Positions 45,422-54,594 of a stretch of DNA of 64,000 nucleotides are shown here, in pieces. The notes under the pieces are model-generated. The model was given only the letters and a program-made list of their open reading frames with translations, was not told the DNA's origin and did no database searches. The stretch covers positions 105,896-169,895 of the forward strand of contig JAGNIV010000006.1 in assembly GCA_018001015.1 (NCBI GenBank), written 5' to 3'. A program made the position numbers and the translations under genes. The DNA comes from Phenylobacterium sp. (GTDB lineage Bacteria; Pseudomonadota; Alphaproteobacteria; Caulobacterales; Caulobacteraceae). The stretch's first letter is position 1. The number at the start of each line of letters is the position of its first letter.

Positions 45422-46198
45422 CTACGCCTTCGGCGGCACGCCCCCGAGCACACCCTTGAGACGATAGACGGTCTCAAGGTGAGTCAGGTCGATGTGCAAG
45501 GGCGTGACGGAAATCTTTCCGTCGTAAATCGCTTTCAGGTCGGTTCCGGCGGCCGGGGACGAGCGCTCCTGCCGGAAACCCATCCAGTAGTACTCGCGGT
45601 TGCGCAGGTCCGTGCGCTTCTCGGCGTGGCGCACATTGATGTCGCGGAAGGTCTGGCGGGTGACTTCCACCTCGGTGATCTCGTCCGCCGGCCGGGCCGG
45701 GAAGTTGACGTTGATGATCACGTCCTTGGGCCAGCCGGTCTCCACCAGTTTCCGGATGATGCCCGGCGCGAACCGCTCGGCGGGCGCGAAAATGTCGTCA
45801 TTGCCCGTCGGCCAGCCGGTCTGGGACAGCGCGATGGAGGGAATGCCCATGGCCATGCCCTCGATGGCGCCCGCCACCGTGCCCGACAGCGTCACGTCCT
45901 CGGCCAGGTTGGCGCCGCGATTGACCCCCGACAGCACCAGGTCGGGCTTGGCGCCCTCCATCAGCTCGGAGATGGCCAGCATCACGCAGTCGGTCGGCGT
46001 GCCGGAGGTGGCGAAACGCCGCGCGTCCAGCTTCCGCACCCGCACGGGGTCAGACAGGGTCAGCGCCCGGCTGGCGCCCGACTGCTCGTATTCCGGGGCG
46101 CAGATCCAGATGTCGTCGCTAAGAACCTTGGCGATGTTCTCCAGGGCGACCAGGCCTTCGGCATGGATGCCGTCGTCATTGGTCAGCAGGAGTCTCAC
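45422..46198 (-). CDS. surE: 5'/3'-nucleotidase SurE
   Basis: SurE dephosphorylates nucleoside monophosphates in the cytoplasm and is linked to survival in stationary phase. The 258-residue protein begins [10 protein letters not shown] with the metal-binding Asp pair, and has [20 protein letters not shown] with the metal Asn, and [20 protein letters not shown] (in parts). The start is a GTG overlapping the serS stop (GTGA). It lies between serS and pcm on the minus strand. The length is normal. Confidence 0.95.
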   Translation of the reverse strand: MRLLLTNDDGIHAEGLVALENIAKVLSDDIWICAPEYEQSGASRALTLSDPVRVRKLDARRFATSGTPTDCVMLAISELMEGAKPDLVLSGVNRGANLAEDVTLSGTVAGAIEGMAMGIPSIALSQTGWPTGNDDIFAPAERFAPGIIRKLVETGWPKDVIINVNFPARPADEITEVEVTRQTFRDINVRHAEKRTDLRNREYYWMGFRQERSSPAAGTDLKAIYDGKISVTPLHIDLTHLETVYRLKGVLGGVPPKA

Positions 46199-47475
46199 GC
46201 CTCGCCACCGATGTGGGTCAGGCCGGGCAGATACGGATGCAGGGCCTGGGGAATGGCGATTCGGCCGTTCTCATCCTGATAGTTCTCCATTACCGCGACC
46301 AGGGTGCGGCCCACGGCCAGGCCCGAGCCATTCAGGGTGTGGACAAAGCGCGTCCCTTTCTCGCCGGCCGCCTTGGTGCGGGCGTCCATGCGGCGGGCCT
46401 GGAAGTCGCCGCAGTTGGAGATCGAGCTGATCTCGCGATAGCGGCCCTCCGACGGGATCCAGACCTCAAGGTCGACGCTCTTGCGGGCGCCGAAGCCCAT
46501 GTCGCCGGCGCAAAGCAGCATCGAGCGGAACGGCAGGTTCAGCGCCTTTAGGATCGCCTCGCCGCAGCCGATCATCCGCTCGTGCTCGTCGGCCGACTGA
46601 TCAGGCGTGGTGATCGACACCATCTCGACCTTGTAGAACTGGTGCTGGCGGATCATGCCGCGGGTGTCGCGGCCCGAGGCGCCGGCCTCCGAGCGGAAGC
46701 AGGGCGTCAGGGCGGTGAGCCGCAGCGGCAGTTCTTCTTCCGGGGTGATCTGCTCGCGCACCAGATTGGTCAGGGAGACCTCGGCGGTGGGGATCAGCCA
46801 GCGCCCGTCGGTGGTGTGGAACAGGTCTTCGGCGAACTTCGGCAGCTGGTTGGTGCCGAACACCGCCTCGTCGCGGACCAACAGGGGCGGCGACACTTCA
46901 GTGTAGCCGTGCTCCTGGGTCTGAACGTCCAGCATGAACTGGCCCAGCGCCCGTTCCAGCCGGGCGAGCTGGCCCTTCAGCACCACGAACCGGGCGCCGC
47001 TCATCTTCGAGGCGGCGTCGAAGTCCATCAGGCCGAGCGCCCCGCCAAGATCGACGTGGTCTTTTGGCGCGGCGATATGGTTCGGCTCGCCCCAGCGGCG
47101 CAGCTCGACATTGTCGTTCTCGTCCTCGCCGGCCGGCACGTCGGCCATGGGCAGGTTGGGAAGCGCGGCCAGCAGGTCGAACAGCTCGGCGCTGGCGAAC
47201 TTCTCGGCTTCGGCCTGAGCGGCGCCGGCGCCCTTCAGGCTCTCAACCTCGGTCAGCAGGCGCTGGGCCTCGGCCTCGTTCTTCTGGGCCTTGGCCTGGC
47301 CGATCAGCTTGGACAGCTCGTTGCGCTTGGCCTGGGCGGTCTCGGCGGCGGTCTTGGCCGCGCGCACCTTGCCGTCGAGTTCGATCGCCTGGGCCGCGGC
47401 CCCGGATCGTCCCTTCGCAGCCCAGGCTTTCTCGTAAAGCTCAGGGGTTTCGCGAATGGCTCGAATATCGTGCAT
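46195..47475 (-). CDS. serS: seryl-tRNA synthetase
   Basis: The class II synthetase charges tRNA-Ser. The 426-residue protein begins [18 protein letters not shown] (ATG 47475), with an N-terminal antiparallel coiled coil (about 30-105) that grips the tRNA long arm. The catalytic domain has TEVSPPLLV (motif 1), [15 protein letters not shown] with the following HQFYKVE (motif 2) and [17 protein letters not shown] (motif 3). A frame extending upstream to 47703 translates an intergenic repeat and is not part of the protein. Its stop overlaps the GTG of surE. Confidence 0.97.
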   Translation of the reverse strand: MHDIRAIRETPELYEKAWAAKGRSGAAAQAIELDGKVRAAKTAAETAQAKRNELSKLIGQAKAQKNEAEAQRLLTEVESLKGAGAAQAEAEKFASAELFDLLAALPNLPMADVPAGEDENDNVELRRWGEPNHIAAPKDHVDLGGALGLMDFDAASKMSGARFVVLKGQLARLERALGQFMLDVQTQEHGYTEVSPPLLVRDEAVFGTNQLPKFAEDLFHTTDGRWLIPTAEVSLTNLVREQITPEEELPLRLTALTPCFRSEAGASGRDTRGMIRQHQFYKVEMVSITTPDQSADEHERMIGCGEAILKALNLPFRSMLLCAGDMGFGARKSVDLEVWIPSEGRYREISSISNCGDFQARRMDARTKAAGEKGTRFVHTLNGSGLAVGRTLVAVMENYQDENGRIAIPQALHPYLPGLTHIGGEA

Positions 47476-47591
47476 GGGGTCCGCCGTGGGGTAAGCGGCT
47501 TTCTCTAGAGCGACCCGCCCGTGGGGCCAAGCCCTAGGGGCGGCACGCGATTGGAATTGGCTCGCTCGACAGACCTCGCCAATTCTAAGTT

Positions 47592-47717
47592 CGTCATCCT
47601 CGGGCTTGTCCCGAGGATCCATGATCTCCGGCTGTCCGCAGACGGCGCGAACGTCGCCGCCGGGGACGACCTTCGCCACGGTGTCTATGGATCCTCGGGA
47701 CAAGCCCGAGGATGACG
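47592..47717. repeat. long perfect inverted repeat F between tatC and serS
   Basis: Two 31-bp arms (47592-47622 and 47687-47717) are perfect inverted copies across 64 bp; each arm contains ATCCTCGGGCTTGTCCCGAG, a hairpin of its own. The element lies in the 290-bp spacer after tatC and before serS, both on the minus strand. It may end or attenuate the tat transcript. The remaining spacer bases show nothing else. Confidence 0.8.
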
Positions 47718-47765
47718 TTCGGGGGGGAGGTCGGCGCGCAACTCACCGCGCCGTCAGGCCCGCCC

Positions 47766-48653
47766 CTAGACCAACGCCACCTCGGTGGAGGCGTCCTCGC
47801 GGGCGCGGCGGCGGTCGATGAAGGCCACGCACCAGATCGAGATCTCGTAAAGCAGGATGATGGGCGCGGCGAGCATGGTCTGGCTGATCGGGTCGGGCGG
47901 GGTGACGATGGCGGCCACCACGAAGATGCCGACGATGGCGTAGCGGCGGCCGGTCCGCAGCATCTTGGCGTCCACGATGCCGGCCATGCCCAGCAGGGTC
48001 AGGACCACGGGCAGCTGGAAGCAGAGGCCGAAGGCCAGCAGCAGGGTGGTGACCAGGGTCAGGTAGTCGGAGACCTTGGGCAGCAGTTCCACCGAGATCG
48101 CGCCGGCCCCGACGATCTGCTGGCTGAGGGAGAACCACAGGACGAAGGGCAGGATCATGAAATAGACCAGGGCCGCGCCCAGGGAGAACAGAGCCGGGGC
48201 GGCCAGCAGGAACGGCAGGAAGGCATGGCGTTCCTTCTTGTACAGGCCCGGCGCCACGAAGCTGTAGATCTGCCAGGCCAGGACCGGGAAGGTCAGGATC
48301 ACGGCCCCGAAGCCCGCCAGCTTCAGCTTGGTGAAGAAAAATTCCAGCGGCGCTGTGAACACGAACTTGAGGCCCGCGCCGGCGACGCTCGGAACCTCCT
48401 TCACGCCGATCAGGGCCAACAGCAGGTCGAACGGGCCGCTATGACCGCCGCTGGCCTTCTGGGCCGCCATCAGCTGGGCGGCGACCTCGAAGGGGTGCAG
48501 CAGCGCGATATAGATCTGGGTGGCGAAGCCGAAGCAGATGGCGAAGCCGACGGCCAGGGCCGCGACGCAGATGATCAGCCGGGAGCGAAGCTCGACCAGG
48601 TGGCTCAGCAGCGGCGCGCGGGACGCCTCGATCTCGTCATCGACGTCGCTCAA
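47766..48653 (-). CDS. tatC: Sec-independent translocase subunit TatC
   Basis: TatC recognises twin-arginine signal peptides and with TatB forms the receptor of the Tat pathway. The 295-residue protein has six spans and the conserved LLSHLVELRSRL entry, the FTAPLEFFFTKLKLA loop, PVLAWQIYSFVAPGLYKKER (in parts) and FQLPVVLTLLGMAG. VTPPDPISQ near TM6 is also typical. The start is TTG within TTGA, overlapping the TGA of tatB. It ends the tatA-tatB-tatC operon. Confidence 0.96.
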   Translation of the reverse strand: MSDVDDEIEASRAPLLSHLVELRSRLIICVAALAVGFAICFGFATQIYIALLHPFEVAAQLMAAQKASGGHSGPFDLLLALIGVKEVPSVAGAGLKFVFTAPLEFFFTKLKLAGFGAVILTFPVLAWQIYSFVAPGLYKKERHAFLPFLLAAPALFSLGAALVYFMILPFVLWFSLSQQIVGAGAISVELLPKVSDYLTLVTTLLLAFGLCFQLPVVLTLLGMAGIVDAKMLRTGRRYAIVGIFVVAAIVTPPDPISQTMLAAPIILLYEISIWCVAFIDRRRAREDASTEVALV

Positions 48654-49189
48654 GAGACCGTCCCCTTGGCCGGCCGCGCGGCGGGCGGTTTCTTCGGCGC
48701 CGGCTTGGCCGCGGCGACCTTCACGGCCTTGGGTTTGGCTGAGGCCTTCACGGCCTTGGCGCCGGTCGCGGCCTTGCGCGCGCGCGGCGCCCGGGGTTTG
48801 GCGACGGGGGGCGGCGCGGGCGCCTCGGCCACGTCGGCCACGCCGGCGTACTGGTGGCTCATCGGCGGATGGAACTGGATGCCGGAGCCCTGCAGGCTGT
48901 CGCCGATCTCGTTGAAGACCTGATTGATTTCGACATTGGTCGCCTCGGCGGCCGCCTGGTCAGCAACCTGGCCGCGGCGCATGGCCTCGACCTCCTTGCG
49001 CAGGTCATCCAGTTCGGACTGCCGGGCCATCTCGTCGAAGCTGGCGCGGAAATCGTCGGCCATGGAGCGCAGGCGCGCCACGAACTGCCCCAGCTTGCGC
49101 AGGAGCATGGGCAGATCCTTCGGCCCCACCACGATCAAGGCGACCGCGGCGATGACCAGCAGTTCCGTCCCGCCGACTTCAGGAAGCAT
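48650..49189 (-). CDS. tatB: Sec-independent translocase subunit TatB
   Basis: The 179-residue protein has the TatB start MLPEVGGTELLVIAAVALIV (N-terminal membrane helix with Glu), the hinge VGPKDLPMLLRKLG, then an amphipathic helix containing RSMADDFRASFDEMARQSEL (in parts). The tail is Lys/Ala/Pro-rich (about 125-179) and probably flexible, longer than in E. coli. It works with TatC as the signal-peptide receptor. It lies 73 bases after tatA and overlaps tatC by four bases. Confidence 0.93.
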   Translation of the reverse strand: MLPEVGGTELLVIAAVALIVVGPKDLPMLLRKLGQFVARLRSMADDFRASFDEMARQSELDDLRKEVEAMRRGQVADQAAAEATNVEINQVFNEIGDSLQGSGIQFHPPMSHQYAGVADVAEAPAPPPVAKPRAPRARKAATGAKAVKASAKPKAVKVAAAKPAPKKPPAARPAKGTVS

Positions 49190-49262
49190 TGCTCACGCCC
49201 AAACGATGAAAACCCACGCCGATCAGGACCGGCGCGGGGGAAATTGCGGGAACGGCAGCCGA

Positions 49263-49472
49263 CTAGCTGCGGGCTTCGTCTTTTTCGCGCGGCAATGGCT
49301 TGGCCGTGGTCGCCTCGGTGGCGACCTCGTCCTCACCCTTCAGGCCGTCCTTGAAGGCGCGGATGCCCTTGGCCGCGTCGCCCATGATCGACGACAACTT
49401 GCCCCGGCCGCCGAACAGCAGCGCGACCACCGCCAGAACGATGACCCAGTGAACCCAACTCATTGCGCCCAT
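49263..49472 (-). CDS. tatA: Sec-independent translocase subunit TatA
   Basis: TatA oligomers form the protein-conducting part of the Tat translocon. The 69-residue protein shows one N-terminal membrane helix ([18 protein letters not shown]), the FGxxK hinge as [25 protein letters not shown] (in parts), and a charged C-terminus. The ATG at 49472 has GGAG ten bases upstream; the ATG at 49463 would also give a good TatA. It heads the tat operon, 119 bases after the scpB stop. Confidence 0.94.
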   Translation of the reverse strand: MGAMSWVHWVIVLAVVALLFGGRGKLSSIMGDAAKGIRAFKDGLKGEDEVATEATTAKPLPREKDEARS

Positions 49473-49591
49473 GGCGACAAAACTCCTTCACGTCGGCGGC
49501 CCAACCGGCCACACGCCCGCCCCTTGCTCAAGCCCAATATAGTCCGTCGTACAGACGCCTTCCATCCCTGCCCTGCCTTGCGGCGAAAGAA

Positions 49592-50236
49592 CTATGGCGT
49601 CTCGTCCTCTCCGAGGAAGTCTGTGTGGAATTCAGGCGCCGCGTCGTCCTCCAGGGGATCCTCGTCGACGTCCAGGCCACCGCCCGGATTGGGAATGGCG
49701 AAGTCCGGCGGCAGGTCGAGGCTGAGCAGGCCGGCAGCCTTCATCTCCGCCATGCCCGGCAGATCCGCCAGGGCCGCCAGGCCGTAGTGCTCCAGGAAGG
49801 CGTCGGTGGTGCCGTAGGTGACGGGACGGCCGGGCGTGCGCCGGCGGCCGCGCATCCGCACCAGGCCCAGCTCCAGGAGGACGTCCAGGGTGCCACGGCT
49901 GGCCTGGACCCCGCGCACGGACTCGATCTCCGCCCGGGTCACCGGCTGGTGGTAGGCGATGATGGCCAGGGTCTCCTGGGCGGCCTTCGACAGGCGACGG
50001 GGTTCTTCCCGCTCCTCGGTCATCAGGAAGGCGAGGTCGGGCGAGGTCTGGAACCGCCAGCGGTCGGCGACGCAGACCAGTTCCACCCCGCGTCCGGCAT
50101 AGGTCGCCTGCAGGGCGGCGATGGCGGCCTCGACGTCGGCATTGGCAGGCAGCCGCTTGGCGATGTCGTCCAGGCTGAGCGGGCCCGCAGCGGCGAACAG
50201 CAGGGCCTCGACCTGGCGCTCGGCGGGCTCGGTCAC
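49592..50236 (-). CDS. scpB: segregation and condensation protein B
   Basis: ScpB binds ScpA and SMC to form the chromosome condensin. The 214-residue protein has two winged-helix domains: RQVEALLFAAAGPLSLDDIAKRLP (in parts), then LSKAAQETLAIIAYHQPVTRAEIESVRG (in parts), and [24 protein letters not shown] (in parts), the family signature. The C-terminal acidic tail is rich in Asp/Pro. It starts with GTG overlapping the scpA stop (GTGA). Order and coupling scpA-scpB are standard. Confidence 0.94.
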   Translation of the reverse strand: MTEPAERQVEALLFAAAGPLSLDDIAKRLPANADVEAAIAALQATYAGRGVELVCVADRWRFQTSPDLAFLMTEEREEPRRLSKAAQETLAIIAYHQPVTRAEIESVRGVQASRGTLDVLLELGLVRMRGRRRTPGRPVTYGTTDAFLEHYGLAALADLPGMAEMKAAGLLSLDLPPDFAIPNPGGGLDVDEDPLEDDAAPEFHTDFLGEDETP

Positions 50237-51042
50237 GCGGCGGCTCCCCGGCGGGCCCGCAGGAAGATGTCGGCGAAGGCCTCCAGCTGGCGGGCCTCCA
50301 TCGCCCCCTCCTTCACCAGCTCCAGGCTAGCCGAGAGGGTCGAGGCCACATAGGAGGCGCGGCTAGGACCCGGCTCGGCGCTAGGCCGCATCGGGGCGAT
50401 GCCCTGCAGCGAGGTCCAGCGCGAAAGGTCGGGCAGCATCTCACGCAGCCGGTCGCGGGCCTCCTCCAGGGGATAGGCCTGGGGCGTGCGCGGGGTGTAG
50501 TGGCGCCCCTGCTCCTTCTTCCGCTGGGCGATATAGGCGCTCATCAGACCATAGAGATCGCCCTCCAGCCGGTTGGACGGGATGATCTGAATGGCCTGGG
50601 GATCGCCCCGCAGAAACACATCGCGGCCCAGTTGCGGCCCCTCCCGCAGAGCCTCGGCGGACTTGCGCATGGCGTCCAGCTTGGCCAGGCGGAAGGCCAG
50701 CTGCGCGGCCATCTCCTCGGCCGGCGGCTCCTCGGCCTTCGGGCGCTCGGGCTTCGGCAGCAAAAGGCGGGACTTCAGATAGGTCAGCCAGGCGGCCATC
50801 ACCAGATAATCGGCGGCCAGCGAGAAGCGGATGCGCCGGGCCTGCTGCACAAAGGCCAGGTACTGGTCGGCCAGCCGGGTGATCGACAGCTTCATCAGGT
50901 CGACCTTCTGGCTGCGCGCCAGGGCCAGCAGGACGTGCAGCGGACCTTCGTAGCCATCCAGGTCGATGATCAGGGCTTCGCCGTCCTCGGCCGCCGTGGT
51001 GGCCGCCTCGAAGTCCAGATTGGGCTGGAAGGTATTACTCAA
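50233..51042 (-). CDS. scpA: segregation and condensation protein A
   Basis: ScpA is the kleisin bridging the SMC heads. The 269-residue protein has the N-terminal DGYEGPLHVLLALARSQKVDL (in parts) and ITRLADQYLAFV helices that contact the SMC neck, AADYLVMAAWLTYLKSRLLLP (in parts), and a C-terminal winged helix (AFADIFLRARRG). The start is TTG in the overlap TTGA with the nagZ stop. ScpA with a TTG start in this nagZ-scpA-scpB order is the usual Caulobacterales arrangement as far as the sequence shows; translation depends on coupling. Confidence 0.94.
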   Translation of the reverse strand: MSNTFQPNLDFEAATTAAEDGEALIIDLDGYEGPLHVLLALARSQKVDLMKLSITRLADQYLAFVQQARRIRFSLAADYLVMAAWLTYLKSRLLLPKPERPKAEEPPAEEMAAQLAFRLAKLDAMRKSAEALREGPQLGRDVFLRGDPQAIQIIPSNRLEGDLYGLMSAYIAQRKKEQGRHYTPRTPQAYPLEEARDRLREMLPDLSRWTSLQGIAPMRPSAEPGPSRASYVASTLSASLELVKEGAMEARQLEAFADIFLRARRGAAA

Positions 51043-52061
51043 GACCAGCGTCCTTCGAAGGCCGCGTCGAATCGGGCGCGGGCCTCCTCAGCATCGAAGG
51101 GCTCGGGGACGCGGGCGATGCGACCCAGGGCCGCGCGGGCCCGCTGGGCGGCGCGCCCGGCCAGGGCGCGGGTCCCGGCGATCACCGCCTTCATCTCGGC
51201 CATGTCGCCGTTGCAGTGCAGGACCACGTCGCAGCCGGCTGACAGGGCGGTTTTGGCGCGCGAGGCGAAGTCTCCGCCCAGCGCCTTCATCGACAGGTCG
51301 TCAGTCATCAGCAGGCCGTCGAAGCCGATGGACTTGCGGACCACCGTGCTGATCACCCGCTTTGAGGTCGTCGCGGGGCCTCGTGGATCGACGGCCGTGT
51401 AGACGACGTGGGCGCTCATCGCCATCGGCATGTCCGAGAGCACCCGGAACGGCGCGAAGTCGTGGGCGTCAAGGTCCTGGTAGGCGGCGTCCACCACCGG
51501 CAGGTCGTGGTGGCTGTCGGCCATGGCGCGGCCGTGGCCCGGAATATGTTTGATCACCGGCAGGACGCCGCCGGCGATCAGGCCCTCGCAGGCCGCGCGT
51601 CCCAGCTGGGCCACGCCCTCGGCGGTCTGGGCATAGGCTCGGTCGCCGATGATGTCGTGAGCGCCCTCGCTGGGCACATCCAGCACCGGCACGCAGTCGA
51701 CGTTGATTCCGAGCGCCGAAAGGTCATGGGCCAGCAGCCGCCCGCCCAGCCGGGTGATTTCCCGGCGCAGCAGCGGGTCGTTGGCCGGAAGTTCGCCATA
51801 GGCGCGGCCGGGCGGATAGCGCCGCCAGTGGGGCGGGCCCAGGCGGGCGACCCGGCCGCCCTCCTGGTCGATCAGGATCGGCGCCTCGGGCCGCTCGACG
51901 CAGGCGCGCAGGGCCTCCGTCAACGCCCGCACCTGGTCCGGGCTCTCGACATTGCGCTTAAAGAGGATGAACCCCCAGGGGCGCACGTCGCGGAAGAAGG
52001 CCTGTTCCTCTTTGGAAAGGGTCAGGCCCGCGCAGCCGAGGATGGAGGCGCTTATGCTCAC
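51039..52061 (-). CDS. nagZ: beta-N-acetylhexosaminidase NagZ
   Basis: NagZ is a cytoplasmic family GH3 enzyme that removes N-acetylglucosamine from muropeptides in wall recycling. The 340-residue protein has LIDQEGGRVARLGPPHW (in the substrate site), KHIPGHGRAMADSHHDLPVVD (in parts) with the catalytic His in the flexible loop and the KH(F/I)PGHG motif, and MTDDLSMKAL with the nucleophile Asp. The start is GTG overlapping the TGA of the SPOR gene. It lies between a septal SPOR protein and scpAB, so envelope recycling and segregation genes share a transcript. Confidence 0.94.
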   Translation of the reverse strand: MSISASILGCAGLTLSKEEQAFFRDVRPWGFILFKRNVESPDQVRALTEALRACVERPEAPILIDQEGGRVARLGPPHWRRYPPGRAYGELPANDPLLRREITRLGGRLLAHDLSALGINVDCVPVLDVPSEGAHDIIGDRAYAQTAEGVAQLGRAACEGLIAGGVLPVIKHIPGHGRAMADSHHDLPVVDAAYQDLDAHDFAPFRVLSDMPMAMSAHVVYTAVDPRGPATTSKRVISTVVRKSIGFDGLLMTDDLSMKALGGDFASRAKTALSAGCDVVLHCNGDMAEMKAVIAGTRALAGRAAQRARAALGRIARVPEPFDAEEARARFDAAFEGRWS

Positions 52062-52840
52062 TTCACAAAGCAGCTCTTGCCGGCGGCCTTGAGCTGATCG
52101 CAGAAGGCCGTCGCGTCAGCGCGGCTGGCGAAGCCGGTCACGGCGGTCCGATAGAGGGTGGCGCCATCCTTCTGGATCGCCTCGACCCGCTTGCCCTTGC
52201 CCGCCGTGGCGCCCGGCGCGATCCGGGCGGCGTCGTTCCAGCCCTTGTCGGCCAGGGCCGAAGACGAGAAGGCGCCGATCTGAACGGACGCCGCGCCCCC
52301 GGCGGTGACCGCGGGCTTGGGCGGTGTGGTGGCCGGCAGGTTGGGCTTTAGAGCCGGAATCGGCTTGGGATCGGGCGTGATCGGCAGGGCGGCGACCGGT
52401 CCGGTCTGCTGCGGCTTGGCGATCACCGGCGGCGGAATCGGCGCGGGCTTGGCGGCCGGGGTCACGACGATCGCGGGGGCGGGCTGACGGGCGGCGGGCT
52501 GCTCGGGCGGCGGCGTGAAGTTGGGGGCGGCCGGGGCGGCGGCGCCCTCCGACGATTGATAGATCTGCAGGCCCGCGGCCGGGTCCACGGGCTGGGCCTC
52601 GGCGGGCGCGGGGCCCTTGATGGCGCCCACGGGGGTTCCCACAGCCTGCGGCGCGGCCCCGGCCTGGCGCACGCCCGAGCGGTAAAAGACCACGATCGCC
52701 ACCACCAGGCCGATCAGGACCAGGGCGCTGATGATCAGCATCATCGGCGCGGGCCGGGTCCCCCGCACCGGCTGGCGCGCGTCGAAGGACAGCGGCGCGT
52801 CGGTGGGCGGCGTATAGGCTCCGCGGTCGGGGTTGGTCAT
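52058..52840 (-). CDS. SPOR-domain membrane protein
   Basis: The 260-residue protein has a short cytoplasmic N-terminus, a transmembrane helix at about 33-53 (MMLIISALVLIGLVVAIVVF), a long Pro/Ala-rich periplasmic linker, and a C-terminal SPOR domain (about 185-260, ASVQIGAFSSSALADKGWND then YRTAVTGFASRADATAFCDQLK in parts) that binds denuded septal peptidoglycan. It probably localises to the division site. ATG 52840 is preceded by GGGAG; TTG 52843 is an alternative. Two Cys near the C-terminus (FCDQ and SCFVK) could form a disulfide as in other SPOR domains. Confidence 0.88.
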   Translation of the reverse strand: MTNPDRGAYTPPTDAPLSFDARQPVRGTRPAPMMLIISALVLIGLVVAIVVFYRSGVRQAGAAPQAVGTPVGAIKGPAPAEAQPVDPAAGLQIYQSSEGAAAPAAPNFTPPPEQPAARQPAPAIVVTPAAKPAPIPPPVIAKPQQTGPVAALPITPDPKPIPALKPNLPATTPPKPAVTAGGAASVQIGAFSSSALADKGWNDAARIAPGATAGKGKRVEAIQKDGATLYRTAVTGFASRADATAFCDQLKAAGKSCFVK

Positions 52841-52939
52841 CAAAGGCTCCCAAGGGAATCAAAAGCGCGCGCGAAACGAATCGCGCGGCGTCAGGCTCAG
52901 TGTACCGAAGGGCGGCGGGCTTCGAACCGCCGCGAACGC

Positions 52940-54112
52940 CTAATTCCAGACGTCGAGGTGGAAAAGCCTGCGATGCTCTTCGATGGCGAAGCGGTCGGTC
53001 ATGCCGGCGATGTAGTCACACACCACCCGGGCGCGGCCGGCGTCGTCGCGGTTCTGCGACCGGGCGAACCATTCCGTCGGCAGGACGTCGGGTTCGCTCA
53101 TGAACAACTGGAACATCTCGGCCAGAATACGGCGGGCCTGGGAGCGGGTGCGGTTCACCTTCCAGTGCCGGTACATGCGGTTCATCAGGAATTCCCGCAG
53201 CTGGCCCAGGTCCTCCACCATGTCGCGGGAGAAGGCCACCAGGGCGTGGTCCAGGTGGCGGACGTCGTCGGCCGAGGCGACCTTGGAGGCCTTGGCCCGA
53301 CGATGGGTCTCGGCCAGGACGTCGTCGATCATCGCCCCGATCATCTGGCGCACGGCCTCCAGGCGGATGATGCCAGGGTCGAGGTCGGGGTACTCCTTGT
53401 AGACGCCCGCCAGGATTGGCCCGATCAGCGGCACGTCCAGAAGCTCCTTCAGGTGGAACAGGCCCGCCTGCACCCCGTCGTCCACGTCGTGGTTGTTATA
53501 GGCGATGTCGTCGGCCAGCGCCGCGCACTGGGCCTCCGCCGAGGCCCAGGTGTCGAGCCCGAGGTCGTACTCGGCGTCGAACTCGCTGATCGCCTTCCAG
53601 GAGGGCTGGCTGAGCTTGGCCGTCACCGGGCCGTTGTGCTTGATCACACCCTCCAGGGTCTCCCAGGTCAGGTTCAGCCCGTCCCAGCGCGGATAGCGGC
53701 GCTCCAGCTTGGTGACCACGCGGAAGGTCTGCACATTGTGGTCGAACCCGCCGAACGGCTCCATCTGCACCTGCAGCTCGTCCTCGCCGGCATGGCCGAA
53801 GGGCGGGTGGCCCAGATCGTGGGCCAGAGCGATGGTTTCCGCCAGGTCGGCGTCCAGCCCGAGCGCACTGGCCAGGGAGCGCGCCACCTGCGCCACCTCC
53901 AGTGAATGGGTCAGCCGGGTTCGGAAGTGGTCGCCCTCGTGGGCCACGAAGACCTGGGTCTTTTCCTTCAGCCGGCGGAAGGCGGTGGCGTGGATGATGC
54001 GGTCGCGGTCGCGGGCGAAGGGGGTGCGGTTACGGCTCTCCGGCTCGGCGACCTTGCGGCCCAAAGACAGGGCGGGGTCTTCGGCGTAGGGCGCGCGGTT
54101 CGGCAAAGCCAT
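52940..54112 (-). CDS. dgt: deoxyguanosinetriphosphate triphosphohydrolase-like protein
   Basis: The 390-residue HD-domain enzyme removes triphosphate from dNTPs. The metal-binding HD residues appear as [26 protein letters not shown] and [14 protein letters not shown]. The N-terminal [24 protein letters not shown] (in parts) is the usual start of type 2 Dgt proteins. ATG 54112 is preferred over an upstream start at 54124. The gene is divergent from erpA across 80 bp and heads the long minus-strand run down to dipM, though a 99-bp gap follows before the SPOR gene. Confidence 0.93.
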   Translation of the reverse strand: MALPNRAPYAEDPALSLGRKVAEPESRNRTPFARDRDRIIHATAFRRLKEKTQVFVAHEGDHFRTRLTHSLEVAQVARSLASALGLDADLAETIALAHDLGHPPFGHAGEDELQVQMEPFGGFDHNVQTFRVVTKLERRYPRWDGLNLTWETLEGVIKHNGPVTAKLSQPSWKAISEFDAEYDLGLDTWASAEAQCAALADDIAYNNHDVDDGVQAGLFHLKELLDVPLIGPILAGVYKEYPDLDPGIIRLEAVRQMIGAMIDDVLAETHRRAKASKVASADDVRHLDHALVAFSRDMVEDLGQLREFLMNRMYRHWKVNRTRSQARRILAEMFQLFMSEPDVLPTEWFARSQNRDDAGRARVVCDYIAGMTDRFAIEEHRRLFHLDVWN

Positions 54113-54192
54113 GTATGCTCGCAATTATCGGGCGGCCTCTTGGTGAGAAGCCTCAGGAGCCTCATATAGGCCAGACGAGGCTTTTACGCATC

Positions 54193-54525
54193 ATGACCAC
54201 ATCGGACCTGACCCTCTCCCCGACCGCGGCCCAGAGACTGCATGACCTCAGCAAGGCCGAGGGTCATCCCGTCATGCTGCGCGTGGCGGTGGAGGGCGGC
54301 GGCTGCTCGGGCTTCCAGTACCAGTTCGACCTGGTCAGCGAGCCGCAGTCCGACGACCTGCGGGTCGAGCTGGACGGGGCCGCGGCCCTGGTTGACGAGA
54401 TGAGCCTGATCCTGCTCAAGGGCTCGGTGATCGACTATGTCGATGAACTGGCCGGCGCGGAGTTCCGCATCCGCAACCCCAACGCCAAGTCCAGCTGCGG
54501 CTGCGGCGTGAGCTTCTCGATCTAG
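54193..54525 (+). CDS. erpA: iron-sulfur cluster insertion protein ErpA-like (HesB/IscA family)
   Basis: The 110-residue A-type carrier delivers [4Fe-4S] or [2Fe-2S] clusters to target proteins. Three invariant cysteines are present: Cys38 (GGGCSGFQY) and Cys102/Cys104 (SSCGCGVSF). LSPTAAQRLHDL and VDEMSLILLKGSVIDYVDEL (in parts) are typical. ATG 54193 gives the expected size; the upstream frame to 54115 runs through the dgt promoter region. It is divergent from dgt, a common alphaproteobacterial neighbourhood. ErpA versus IscA/SufA cannot be separated with certainty. Confidence 0.92.
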   Translation: MTTSDLTLSPTAAQRLHDLSKAEGHPVMLRVAVEGGGCSGFQYQFDLVSEPQSDDLRVELDGAAALVDEMSLILLKGSVIDYVDELAGAEFRIRNPNAKSSCGCGVSFSI

Positions 54526-54574
54526 CATCACACTGACGGACGGCGTTCCGCGCAGTGTTGACTCATGCCGAGTT

Positions 54575-54594
54575 ATTCACCCCAATAGGTGAAT
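54575..54594. promoter_or_regulatory. palindromic operator candidate over the second arsR start
   Basis: ATTCACC, spacer CCAATA, GGTGAAT is a perfect 7-bp dyad; its last two bases are the first two of the ArsR ATG. A TTGACT lies at 54558-54563, so the dyad covers the -10 region. This fits ArsR autorepression. Confidence 0.55.

Noticed and set aside
47476-47703. 76-codon N-terminal extension of serS
   Set aside because: It translates the inverted repeat and spacer. Seryl-tRNA synthetases start with MHDIR-type sequence at 47475.
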